A DNA stretch of 64,000 nt, taken from Pogostemon cablin. Its lineage: Eukaryota; Streptophyta; Magnoliopsida; Lamiales; Lamiaceae. Both the position numbers and the translations under genes were made by a program. Position 1 is the first letter of the stretch, and every line of letters begins with the position of its first letter. The DNA lies in contig CM042996.1 in assembly GCA_023678885.1 (NCBI GenBank), forward strand, positions 14,566,602-14,630,601. Direction: 5' to 3'. Of this stretch, positions 11,940-22,723 are shown piece after piece. The notes below the pieces were generated by a model. That model was not told the DNA's origin and searched no databases. It saw only the letters and a list, made by a program, of their open reading frames with translations.

Positions 11940-13292
11940 TCAAGTTCCAAGGCCAATTGAAGCTATGCATAGCTTCAATTTCTCTAAGGTCACCACCTTA
12001 GTAAACATGTCCGCTGGATTCTCATTTCCAAGGATCTTCATAAGCTGTAAGACCTTCTTCTCCAAAAGGTGACGGATGTAGTAATACTTCAATTCAACAT
12101 GCTTTGTTCTTGAGTGAAATGCCGGATTCTTTGCAAGGAATATAGCACTTTGACTATCACTGAAAGGAGTACTATTTTCATGCTGCTTCCCAAGTTCCCC
12201 CAAGAAATTCTGCAACCACACCATCTCCTTACTTGCCTCTGTCACAGCTATATACTCTGCCTCCGTGGTGGACAATGCAACAACCTTCTGCAACTTAGAA
12301 GTCCAAGATATAGCAGTACCACCATAAGTAAAGACATACACGGTTGTACTTCTTCTCCCATCAAGGTCATTAAATGCCAAGTCTGCATCCACATAACCCA
12401 CCAGCGCCACACTCTTGCCTTTGAAACACAAAGCATTGTATGTGGTACCTCTCAAGTATCGCAGGACCCACTTCACTGCTTTCCAATGTTGCTTGCCCGG
12501 ATCACTCATGAACCGGCTTACTACTCCCACTGCATGAGCAATATCTGGTCTTGTACACACCATGACATACATGATGCTACCAATTGCTGAAGCATATGAA
12601 ACACTCATCATTTGTGCACGTTCGTCCTTTTTCTTTGGTGATTCCTTCTTTGAAAGTTTGAATTGACTTCCCAGTGGAATACTCACAGGCTTAGACTCTG
12701 ATATGTTGAATCTTTCCAGGACCTTTTGAATGTAACTCGCATGCGAAAGATATACATATCCCGTCGCCTTATCACGTTCAATCCTCATGCCCAAAATCTG
12801 TTTTGCCTCTCCAAGATCCTTCATGGAGAACCGTTCTGACAACTGTTTCTTCAACTTATATACTTCTCTTGCATCGACTCCTATGATCAACATATCATCA
12901 ACATATAGCAAGAGAATAAGGAAGCTTTTGTCAAACCTCTTGTAGTAGCAACAATGATCAGCGTGACATCTATGGTAATCAATCTCCATCATGAAGTTGT
13001 CAAACTTCTTATACCACTGCTTTGGGGCTTGTTTTAGGTCATACAAACTTTTCTTTAATTTGCATACAAGTGGCTCTTTTCCCTTCTCTACGAAACCCTC
13101 AGGCTGTGTCATGTACAACTCTTCCACCAATTCACCATGGAGAAATGCCGTCTTCACATCCATCTGATGCAATATCAAGTTTTCTGCAGCTACCATACTC
13201 AACGCCATTCTAATAGTGGTCAGTTTCACAACTGGAGTAAAGACATCAGTATAGTCAATACCATGTCGCTGCTCAAACCCCTTGACAACCAA
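11940..13292 (-). pseudogene. Copia reverse transcriptase and RNase H segment (450 codons open)
   Basis: The longest intact piece of the polyprotein. It carries the Copia RT landmarks DVKTAFLHGELVEELYMTQP near its start, the catalytic YVDDML about one third in, and the RNase H region with LSTTEAEYIAVTEASKE. It finishes with a typical TKHVELKYYYIR motif. The segment is open throughout, but it is cut off from the upstream domains by frameshifts near 13.3-13.5 kb. Confidence 0.93.
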
Positions 13293-13568
13293 CCGGCTTT
13301 GTAGCGTCTGCTACCGTCAGCTTTATTCTTGATTCGGTAGACCCACTTGCAGTGCAAAGCCTTTTTACCCTTTGGGAGCTCAACAAGTTCCCAAGTGTTA
13401 TTCAAACAGAAGAGATGCTAACTCATCATCCATAGCACCTCTCTATTTTCGTCTATCTTTACTCTGCTCTGCCTCTGCATAACACTCAGGCTCACCACCA
13501 TCAGTAAGTAACAAGTAGTAGTTAGAGGGCGAATACCTATCAGGTGCACGTCGCTCTCTAGCTAGTCT

Positions 13569-14383
13569 CTACAACGGATCCTCCAATGGTGGTGGTGGTG
13601 TCCTTGGTTCTCCAATGAGAACCTCTTCCTCATTCTGACTCTCCTTGCTCCCACTCGAGTTTGAGATGTCTAACTCGACTTCTTGGGTATTAGTCTTGTT
13701 AGAATTTGATGCTTCCAATATGTTCTTGTACATAACCTGTTCATTGAAAACCACATCTCTACTGCGAATAATATTTCGGTTGTTCTCATCCCAGAGTCTA
13801 TAACCGAACTCATTACCACCATAACCAATGAACGTACACTTAACAGATTTAGCATCTAACTTGCTTCTATCATTAGAACTAATATGAGCATATGCAACAC
13901 AACCAAAGACACACAAGTAAGACAGATTTACCTCTTTTCCTGTCCATTCTTCCTATGGTATTCAACGGAACTGATGGACCTCTGTTAATTAGGTATGCTG
14001 CTGTGTTTACTGCATCTGCCCAAAACATCTTAGGCAGTCCAATCTTCAATCTCATGCATCTAGCTCGCTCATTCAAAGTTCTGTTCATTCTTTCTGCCAC
14101 TCCATTCTGATGGGGAGTTCCTCTCACGGTCTTCTCCATGCGAATCCCATTCTCAGCATAATATTACTTGAACTCACGGAGTTCATATTCACCTCCATTG
14201 TCAGAACGAAGACACTTTACTTTCATCCCCGTTTCATTCTCTACAAGGGCTTTTCACTTCCTGAAAGTATCAAATGCATCAGTTTTATTTTTCAGAAAAT
14301 AAACTCATACCTTTCGAGTGGAGTCATCGATGAAGATCATGTAGTACTCTGAACCACCAAGGGACTTCGTGGGCACTGGTCCT
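13569..14383 (-). pseudogene. Copia integrase core and linker, broken
   Basis: The open piece 13879-14139 contains TPHQNGVAERMNRT, with the third catalytic residue (Glu) of the integrase DDE triad. The adjoining piece 13569-13916 carries the conserved FGCVAYAHI...DAKSVKCTFIGYG region after the core. Upstream, 14140-14383 still shows IFIDDSTRK-like and LRSDNGGEYE-like sequence in minus-strand translation but has at least one in-frame stop. At least one frameshift separates the two open pieces. Confidence 0.85.
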
Positions 14384-14760
14384 CATAGATCGCTATGCAC
14401 CAACTCTAACTTTTCTGTCTTCAAGGTTCTGCCACCTCTCAAGAAACTTACTCTTCTCTGTTTCCCGAAAACACAGTCCTCGCATAGGCCAACTTCAATA
14501 TATTTCAGCCCTGGAAGTCTCCCTCTCGAACACATTACCTTCATCCCTTTCTCACTCATGTGACCCAGACGACAGTGCCACAAATCAACGTTGGTCGTAG
14601 CTCCTGCAAGATCAATGCAGTCCTTGGAGTTAGTTGTAGTATACAACGTCCCCTCCTTCTTCCCTCGCGCTACTATCATTACTCCTTTACTGATCTTCCA
14701 ACTGTTGCTGCCAAAAGTTACTGAGTATCCTTCTACATCAAGCTGTCCAATTGAAAGCAA
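14383..14760 (-). pseudogene. Copia GAG-pre-integrase domain fragment
   Basis: Contains WHCRLGHMSEKGM and, further on, CEDCVFGKQRRVSF, the His/Cys zinc-binding signature that precedes the integrase core in plant Copia elements. It overlaps the preceding gag-protease frame by a few bases in another frame, so a frameshift separates them. Confidence 0.88.
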
Positions 14761-15421
14761 ATTTTTTCAATCCTGGAATGTGCCTAACACCATTCAGCTT
14801 TAATGTCGATCCGTTTGGTGTGGATATCCGAACATCTCCTTTCCCCACGATCTTCAAGGGCTCATCATTAGTAAGGTAGACTTGTCCGAATTCACCAGAC
14901 ACATAGTTTTCCATTATTTCAGCATCACTGCATGAGTGAAATGATGCTCCAGAATTCAACACCCATGATTCCAGCGGACTACTGACACTCAAGACCAACG
15001 CATCTCCAATATCATCTATGGTTACGTTTGCTGTCTTCTTCTCACTCTGTCCCTTCTTATTTTTCTTGGGCGCTGTACACTGATTCCTATAGTGACCAAA
15101 CTCATCACAATTCCAGCACTGGATTGAGTCTTTGTCTTTCTTGGATTGACTATTTCCTCTGGACTTTGATCTGCCACGATTCTGCCTACCCTTTGATCTG
15201 CCCCTATCCTCCGTGTTTAGCACTGACCCTGAAGTAGATCCAGACTCTTTTCTGCGAACCTCCTCGCTAATCATCAGATCTCTCACTTCGTCAAGCTTCA
15301 ATTTATCTTTCGCGGATGAAGCACTAACTGCAGTTACTGTGGTAGCCCAACTATCTGGCAAAGAAGATAACAAAACTAAAACAAGTACCTCGTTAGTGAA
15401 TTCGATTTCGACTGAACACAA
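14738..15421 (-). pseudogene. Copia nucleocapsid and protease fragment
   Basis: Holds a basic Arg/Ser/Gly-rich stretch, then a CCHC zinc knuckle (CWNCDEFGHYRNQC, CX2CX4HX4C). The retropepsin segment WVLNSGASFHSC follows. The expected active-site Asp of the family's D-S-G-A motif reads Asn here, so the protease would be inactive even if translated. Confidence 0.9.
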
Positions 15422-15504
15422 CTACCCAATGATCATGTTGAGCTCGTTTAGATGTTGCTGCACAAGTGTGCTCTCCGACATTCTGAGGTTGAACAATCGT
15501 CTGA

Positions 15505-15807
15505 TCAAATAAACCTTGTTCGCAGTTGTGGGCTTTTGGTACTCTCCTCCAGGATTTGCAGCATCTCCCTTGCGGACTTGGCTTTAGTTGTGTGGTAGGC
15601 TATGTTCATGGACAACGATAAACGTATCGCACTCATCGCCTTTCTATTCAACAGATTCCACTCCTTCAGATCCATCTTTTCGGGTTTCACCTTCTCTTCT
15701 AAGGGCACATACAGATCTTTGCCATAGAGATAATCCTCGATCTGCATCTTCCAGAACCCAAAATTTGATACGTCAAACTGTTTGATTGAAATCTTCTCGT
15801 CGCTCAT
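15505..15807 (-). pseudogene. Copia gag N-terminal fragment
   Basis: Begins MSDEKISIKQFDVSNFGFWK, like the N-terminus of plant Copia Gag (UBN2-type). The first in-frame ATG is 18 bases further upstream, but the MSDEK start fits the family better. The frame breaks near 15505, before the next gag block at 15421. Confidence 0.85.
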
Positions 15808-15847
15808 CGTGACTGCTCCCTTCAAACCCGAGGCTCTTGATACCAGT

Positions 15848-16118
15848 TGTTAGGAATTTTGGACACACACGCACACGATGACAGAAATAACACGAGATTT
15901 GTTTACCCAGTTCGTCTTTCGACTATATCTGGGGGCGATACCAAGCCAGGATTTCTTACCTTGTTGGACAAGTCAACTACAATGAGAAAACATCTTGATC
16001 TAGATAACACAATGGATAACTTCTTGATCAAGATAACTTGCCCTAATCCTAAGCCCATTAGGATCAACTGGGCCAAAAGAAATACGGGCCCAAAGAATTT
16101 AGGCTCCATACTCCAACA
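15848..16118 (-). repeat. 5' LTR of the Copia element (271 bp)
   Basis: The 5' LTR in transcription direction, because the primer-binding site lies directly inside it. It begins TGTTAGGAATTTTGG and ends CTCCAACA on the + strand. Confidence 0.93.
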
Positions 16119-16123
16119 AAATT

Positions 16124-18366
16124 ATTATATTTTAAAATCTAATAATATGCTTCAAAAGGCTAAATGAGTAAAATAAATTACGTAAAATTTTACATAATTA
16201 TAATTATGCTGTTAAAAATTAATCTTAGGAATTAATATTAAACAATTATGCCTTTTGAAATTAGTAATTAAGTTCTAATAATAAATATTAAATCATATAT
16301 AATGAAACATTAAATGAACTATTTCCTCCATCCTAATATTTTTGCACACTTATTGTAAATGTCTATGTGTGCAAAAATTAGTGGGTTGGAAGGAGTATAA
16401 AATTTCATAATCGGGAGGTAAACTAAATTATAAATAAAAGAGTAAAACATAATGAGTATATTTAATTTAAAATTTATGTTGGCCAAAAATGAAATACGTA
16501 GTACTACATTAATCTTGGAAAAATTTATCAATAAAATATCAACATTAAGAAAATGCAAGATTAAGTTTGAGGTTGAAGTTAGTCGTAAAATTGGGTCATA
16601 GTTTTGGCAGGAAAGCAGACATGTATGGATCCAATTCTTTAGTTGCAAATGTATATTCAATGGGCCTTTGGTCATATTTCTTGGGCTTATGACTTGTGTT
16701 GAAAATATAATATTTAAAAATCAAATCTTGGATTTTTTAACAAGCCCATCAATCCACATTAGTATTAGTGATTTACGATATTTTTTCTATAAAATTAATC
16801 TCATCCATTTGACTATTTATCAAAACTATCAACATATTTAGTCTCAGTGATTTTTATTAATACACTTATTAATTTTTCATAGTCTAAAAACCATTAATAA
16901 AATAAAATAAACCAATTCGTTCCTTTTTAACTAACAAAAAAGAAAAAAAAATTGATTATTCAGTAAAAAGAAAAAATAATAGTGTTGAGATTGCAAATTA
17001 TTGTAAACTAAAGATATGAATTGGATTTTGCTGAGCCCATTTAAACTCGAAAGAATAAAGTCTGAAAAAAGTCAAAATTTCCAGTCCAACCCGTATACAA
17101 AGTTAAATTCGTGCAGTCATATTAAAAATATATACATTTATAAATAAAAACATATTCATTAATGAAAAATAATTTATACGATTTGTTAGTGATTTTTTAT
17201 TAATATTTTTTTAATAAAAAAGTGAATATAAAAACATATATATATTTATTAACAAACACATACGGCCTTCGTCCTGTTTCAATCATGATATTTGCCTTTT
17301 GAGTATAAATAAAAGAATATAATATTTTAATGTGTAATATATTGAAATATATAATATTTTAATGTAATTGTATTAGTATTGTGTGTGAGTCTATGCACAT
17401 ATATATATAAATTGAAATTGGATGCCTTTATTGAAATATGTATAGATTGAACACAAAGAGTTGTGTAAACAGGTGTAAACCCTGTAATCCCCTCTTCCAA
17501 TTATATATACTTTATGTATTAATAAAATGTTTAAATTAAGAGAGTCATATAGTTTACAATGATTTATGATATAAACTCGATTTAAAATAGAGTAACTCTA
17601 GATTAAAATGGGATGAATGAATTGAACAGAATTAATACAGATATGAATGTAAGATATCAAAAAGAAAATATTTTATCGTCCATTTGAACTTCAAAACATT
17701 TATTCATTTGTACAGAATAAATGCAGATTTATTTATGGGTTAGATTTTTAACAAATATAGTATTTTGCTTTAGTATAACTATATTAAATTTTCTTATATT
17801 TTTAATATAATTATTTGATTAAGAAATTTAAATAAAATGGAATTAGGATTTTCTATGTTATTCATATATAAATATTAATTGGTGAGACTCTTGTGCTTCC
17901 GATGACACCGTGCACCTTTGTAATTTAAACCCCTAACAATATATAAGGTTAAATAGAATATATATGAGGAGTGTTGTGTTCCTATGGAGGCACAGTATGT
18001 CCCGGGGGCACACAAGTTTTTGCCAATATTAAATATTGAGTCTCAATATATTTAAGGGACATCCTCTTATGAGACGAGTATATGTGAGACATGTTAACTC
18101 ATTATTAAAGTATGATTATTATTATATAGATAAAATATATATTTATCAAAAATTAAAATATGGTTGTATATAGTTAAAGGTTGTTTGCTTGTGAGTATGT
18201 GATATACAATGATGTTGTATAATGAGATTTATTTGACTTGTGATTAATTGTATCATTGTTTGATATTATGAAAAAAATGAGATTATTGATAATTAGGTAT
18301 TAATTATTTTAGGTTTGTTATTGAGTATTAACCAATGAGATAATAAGTAAATGACATATTTACCCC
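16124..18366. other. AT-rich intergenic DNA
   Basis: More than 2 kb of very AT-rich sequence with no exon. It contains a short hairpin at about 16324-16395 with CCTCC / GGAGG ends, consistent with an internally deleted Stowaway-like MITE. A half-copy of a GAGACGAG...GTGAGAC repeat near 18070-18092 resembles the foldback at 62.7-62.9 kb. A 118-codon minus-strand frame at 16319-16675 has no recognisable domain. Confidence 0.5.
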
Positions 18367-18367
18367 T

Positions 18368-18616
18368 TATTATTATTATTATTATTGATGTTATTATTAT
18401 TATTCATTATTATTATTATTATTAAATAATAATAATAATAATTATTATTATTAATAATTATTATTATTATTGATATTATTATTATTTATTATTTTGATTA
18501 TTAATTATTATTATTATTAATATTATTTTTATTGATATCATTATTATTATTTATTATTTATTATTATTAATTATTATGATTATTAATTATTATTATAAAT
18601 ATTATTTAATAATAAG
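18368..18616. repeat. Long imperfect (ATT)n microsatellite
   Basis: About 250 bp made almost entirely of TTA/ATT units, with phase shifts and inverted TAA runs. Such tracts mark old AT-rich spacers in plant DNA. Confidence 0.95.
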
Positions 18617-19006
18617 GAAAAATTACTCATAGGTACACACTTTGTACCCTAAATTACTAGGAGATACAATGAATTCAAAAAAATTCTTTCACCTACAAAA
18701 TATTAAAGTAAAATATCAAATATAACCTTAAAGCATTATAACCCTACACTTTTAAATCACAAACCCTAAACCACTCACTCACCCACCCACCACTACCGCC
18801 GGCCGGTCGCCAGACATCCGGTGTACCACCGCCGGACCACCACACTTTTTTGCTGCAACACTTTTTTTACTGCACGTAACTTTTACTGCACACAAATATT
18901 TATGTGCAGCACATTGTAAGGGTAATATTGGATATCACTATATTTATATAGTTAGTAGTAAAATATTTTTGTATGTTTGTATCTCATAGTAATTAAGGAG
19001 ATTCCA
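18617..19006. other. Spacer between the microsatellite and the gypsy element
   Basis: Contains a short GC-rich patch (about 18780-18840, CCGCCGGCCGGTCGCC) and TTTTACTGCAC repeats near 18868-18895. No gene is recognised. Confidence 0.4.
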
Positions 19007-19011
19007 ATGTA

Positions 19012-20575
19012 TGATTAGCCATAACTTGTAGTCGGGTTGACCAATTCAAGAATTTATCGAACCACAGGGAGGTAGGCACAGTGCTTAAGCATCTCTCGAT
19101 TTTTGTAATTTTATAGAGACTCATCATCAATGGATTGGTTGCAAACAAATAAATGACAAGTAATCAAAGCAAGCAATGATCACAAATAAGATAAACAAAT
19201 GAAGAGTGTTTTCCAAATTAAGTAAGAGTGAGATTAACAACAATTAAGAAGTGGAAATTTTAGGATACATGCATCAAATTCATATGAACCATGGGTATAA
19301 GACTAAGAGTCAACACTAAATTCACATAAACTCCCTCTCGAGATGGAGAGGATATGAATCTCAATTAGCTCAACGGATTGTTTCTTACTCAAACAATTCC
19401 AATTAGGTACTTAGCTTGAAATGAAAGTCCCTTAACACAATTAATCAATCTCTCGATCAAACCAATCACATGTTCTATCAAAGGGTTCTAAATTCCAAAG
19501 GATTTCTCAATCGTTTTACAATTTATAATGCACATAAAGTGTTTGATGAAATGATTCACTCAATTATCCTAAGCACATAATTGATTTCTCAATCTAATCA
19601 CATATTTAGAACAACTAAACACATAAATCATCATAAACCTCAAGATCTCAAATATCAATGATAGAAAATCCAATTACCCAATTAACATATGAATTCAAAT
19701 ACCCAAATCACAAAATTATCCAACAACTTTCATGTTGCTAATCTCACAAGGGAGATTAGCCTACCATATTCATAAGAACATTAACATAGACATTAAGATC
19801 CTTACAAAACATGATAAACAATAGAATTCAATACAAAGTATAGATGAAAACTCCTTTGAATGCCTCAAATGGTGATCTTCTTCTCTCCTTTGCGATTCTC
19901 CTCTCTTCCTTGCTTCTTTTCCTCAAATGGATGGTAGATTTGATGGTGGGATGATGGTAGATGGTGTGGATGAAGAATGGATGAAAATGATGGTGTGAAT
20001 TGGAGGAAATAGTGTGTGATGTGTGTGCAGGGGTGAAACCCACAAAAATCTCATGAAATATTGAAGTATTGTGTATTTATAACCCTTGGGAATCTTCTAG
20101 AAGAATTTTAATTTTTTTTCTGATTTTTTGCACCTACACGGCCCGTGTATGGTACACTGGTCGAGTATTAAATACGGTCGGCCGTGTGCTGAACACGGCC
20201 ATAGGAGTGACCGTGTAGGTGTTTCGGATGACGAAACTCGACCTCAGCTTATAGGACCGTGTTTGGTACACGGCTCGTGTAGGTGTTGGCCGTGTACTGA
20301 ACACGATCGGCCGTGTTGGTGCAGCCCCTGTTTTTTCTTCATTTTGTTTTGGCTCATTCTCTCTCGTTTCAACTACGAATTGAGATCTGCTTTTTCCTAC
20401 GTCTTCCTTTTCGCGTCTAGAATCTCTTTTTACTTGAAAATCATACATTTAAGCTCATTCTCACATATTTCTATAAAAACACATAACACCACCAAAATAT
20501 ACATAAATATGGATAAACTAATACAAAAATACACGTAAAAAGACACTAAAATTTAGGTGAAAATATCACTCATCA
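19012..20575 (-). repeat. 3' LTR of Athila-like element A (1564 bp)
   Basis: Long LTR with, in transcription order (right to left), U3 with palindromic ACACGGCC repeats (about 20134-20320), a heat-shock element (20089-20103), a TATA box (about 20073-20082), then a long R/U5 region. Reading frames inside it, such as 20128-20538, are products of the palindromic repeats and not genes. Confidence 0.92.
20073..20103 (-). promoter_or_regulatory. HSE plus TATA promoter module, element A 3' LTR
   Basis: The + strand at 20089-20103 reads GGAATCTTCTAGAAG, a perfect three-unit nGAAnnTTCnnGAAn site for heat-shock factors. Seven bases further in the direction of transcription lies TTATAAATAC (minus strand of 20073-20082). 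The order HSE, then TATA, fits a minus-strand LTR promoter. Confidence 0.75.
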
Positions 20576-22670
20576 CACCCCCAAACTTAAAGTGTTGTGT
20601 GTCCGCGAACAACGAAAATGATAAACCAAGGGGTGAGATTTTCACCTAGGAAAAGACTAAACGAACACAAGTAATAACACATCAATAGCAATAAGAACCA
20701 CAATGTATGCTAAGTCATCCTACAACATTAAAATCATAACATGTAAAAACTATTAACAAGTTCAATCACAAGAGAATAATAGTGTAATATAGTCCCTTTT
20801 AGTCCAAGCCACACATAGGTTATAAATGTCACTCAATACTCTTTAAAGTGGTAAAACAACACCCATCAATCGATTGGCTCGACTCGCTATAAGCTTGCTC
20901 GTGGACTACATTCACAAACCACCAAAGTTTCCATTAGTGATCAAAAAGGTCTTTCATTAAGGATGTAATGATAAGCTCTTTGGTAGGGTATGTAGAATAT
21001 GTATATTAGTGACTAAACAAGTGCAAGTAATCGAAGAGATGGCCAATTTCTCCAACTTCTCCACTTTTCTTTCTTCCTTTCTTGTCTTAATGTTCACAAG
21101 CACTAATCATCAACTTTCCTTGAATTGAACTTCTTTCAATGCATGCTTCCTTCTTCGAACTTTAGTACTTGAGCACATTATTATTGCTTTGCTCATTTTC
21201 TTGTTTTGAGGTTGCATGTTCATTCTTGTTTTTGCTCTTTTCATCCTTTTTCTTACTTGTTACCATTTTCTTTCTTTTCTTGTACAATTCTCATCAAACC
21301 TTTCTAAACCACATCTCCTCAATCACTCACACAAAAGGGTAATTATATAAGACTCAAATGGGTAATCAAGGCTTGTAATGTGCTAAATTAACAAGAAATA
21401 GGCTTTAAGACTCAAAGTGGTTGACTAGGGATGATGTTCTAGGTAGGGAAATATATGACAATGACTATAAATAACAAGGATGACCTTAGATCATTTCACT
21501 AATCTCCACTAATCGGGCTCGTTCCTATAGTCCTTGAGCAAGTTCTAGTTTATCAAACACAACCGATTCACTCATGAAGAAGTACCATGTATGCACGGTT
21601 GAGGGTCAAATTCTCACAAGATTATGCTCGAACCTTAAGGAACTTAGTACACCACATTCATCTCAAAATTGAACAAGTTACATAAAACATGTCACAATTC
21701 GAAAATGTAGAGATTCTTAATCATAACTTGTCATCACTTATTACCACAACATGTCATCACTCATGTTCAAAAATGAATCACGACCTCCCTAAACAAACCA
21801 CCAAACATACCAATACAAAAATAAAAATACATACAAAATAAAAACAAAGACTCACCAAACAAGAAATAACATAAAAACACATAACATGCAAAAATACAAA
21901 ACCATCATAAAACAATGAAACACACATTCTACATCATCCATGATCAAGTAAGCTCACAAACATCCCTACATTTGATTGAAACGTAAACCTCCCAAAAATA
22001 TAACAAATGAAGTAGTATGCTAATCACATCAATCCAAATCAAAATCAATTAGAAGTGATAGGGTGTAGAGTCAACTCCCTCAATAGGCATTTGGTCATGG
22101 AAGTTGTTAGCTCCAAGCTCAATTCGTGCTTCTAATACCCTTCATACATGCTCAACAAGACCATTAGCTCAACAATTTCATTAAAAATATGGACTATAAT
22201 GCACTTCAATCACCACCAATCATACCAAAATCCAACCAATACTCATGAGAAAATTTTTAAAACTAACCAAATTTTATAAGAAGACCTCTCATCATCAAAA
22301 TATCATCATATCAAGCACCCTCAAGTGGTGAGTCACACCATACACTCTCCCCCCAAACTTAAATCGAAACAAGTTGAGACTTAAGTTTGCAAAAAAATGG
22401 TGGGACTTACCCTTGTAGTTTCCATTGATAATCTTCTTGTGGAGAAGCAAACGCATCCAACGAATTGAGCTATGTCCACCACGCACTAGCCTTCCAAACT
22501 TAACTCAAGACAAGAGTCGAGAATTAAGTTTGTAACAAGTGGTGAGACATTCCTACTCAAATTCATGAAGCACTTCTCTTTCCTTCAACATGTATTTTTC
22601 TCACGAGCACAATCCATCTACAAGACCAAAATTCAAACAACAAAGCATTAAAATATAAAAGAATGGGTTG
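20576..22670 (-). other. Long non-coding 3' segment of element A
   Basis: About 2.1 kb between the protease region and the 3' LTR without a credible frame. It is recognisably related to 53641-55740 in element B (shared blocks such as CAACATTAAAATCAT and CTCACTAA...CGGGCTC). At 22345-22395 and 22492-22535 it carries extra copies of the polypurine-like CCCCAAACTTAAA motif. It ends at a conserved GCGCTAAATTTAACG-type block (about 22680-22695) also present in element B. Confidence 0.6.
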
Positions 22671-22723
22671 CCTCCTATTTAGCGCTAAATTTAACGTATT
22701 CAAGCCGGATAAAATTTTCACGC

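Larger units (their letters stand above)
11573..16118 (-). mobile_element. Ty1/Copia LTR retrotransposon, decayed, minus strand
   Basis: Complete structure: two LTRs with TGTT...AACA ends (11573-11869 and 15848-16118) and a perfect 5-bp target-site duplication AAATT (11568-11572 and 16119-16123). A primer-binding site matching the initiator-Met tRNA 3' end adjoins the 5' LTR (minus-strand TGGTATCAAGAGCC, 15832-15845). A polypurine tract AAGTGGGAGAT adjoins the 3' LTR (11870-11880). The gene order gag, protease, integrase, RT-RNase H on the minus strand is diagnostic for Copia. Several frameshifts and stops make it non-functional. Confidence 0.95.

Noticed and set aside
18040..18110. Possible mobile-element end with GAGACGAG / GTGAGAC
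   Set aside because: Only one arm is present; no partner arm or target duplication nearby.
20128..20538. 136-codon + frame and its antisense partner
   Set aside because: Inside an LTR; arises from the ACACGGCC palindromes and has a counterpart in the other LTR copy (26418-26808).
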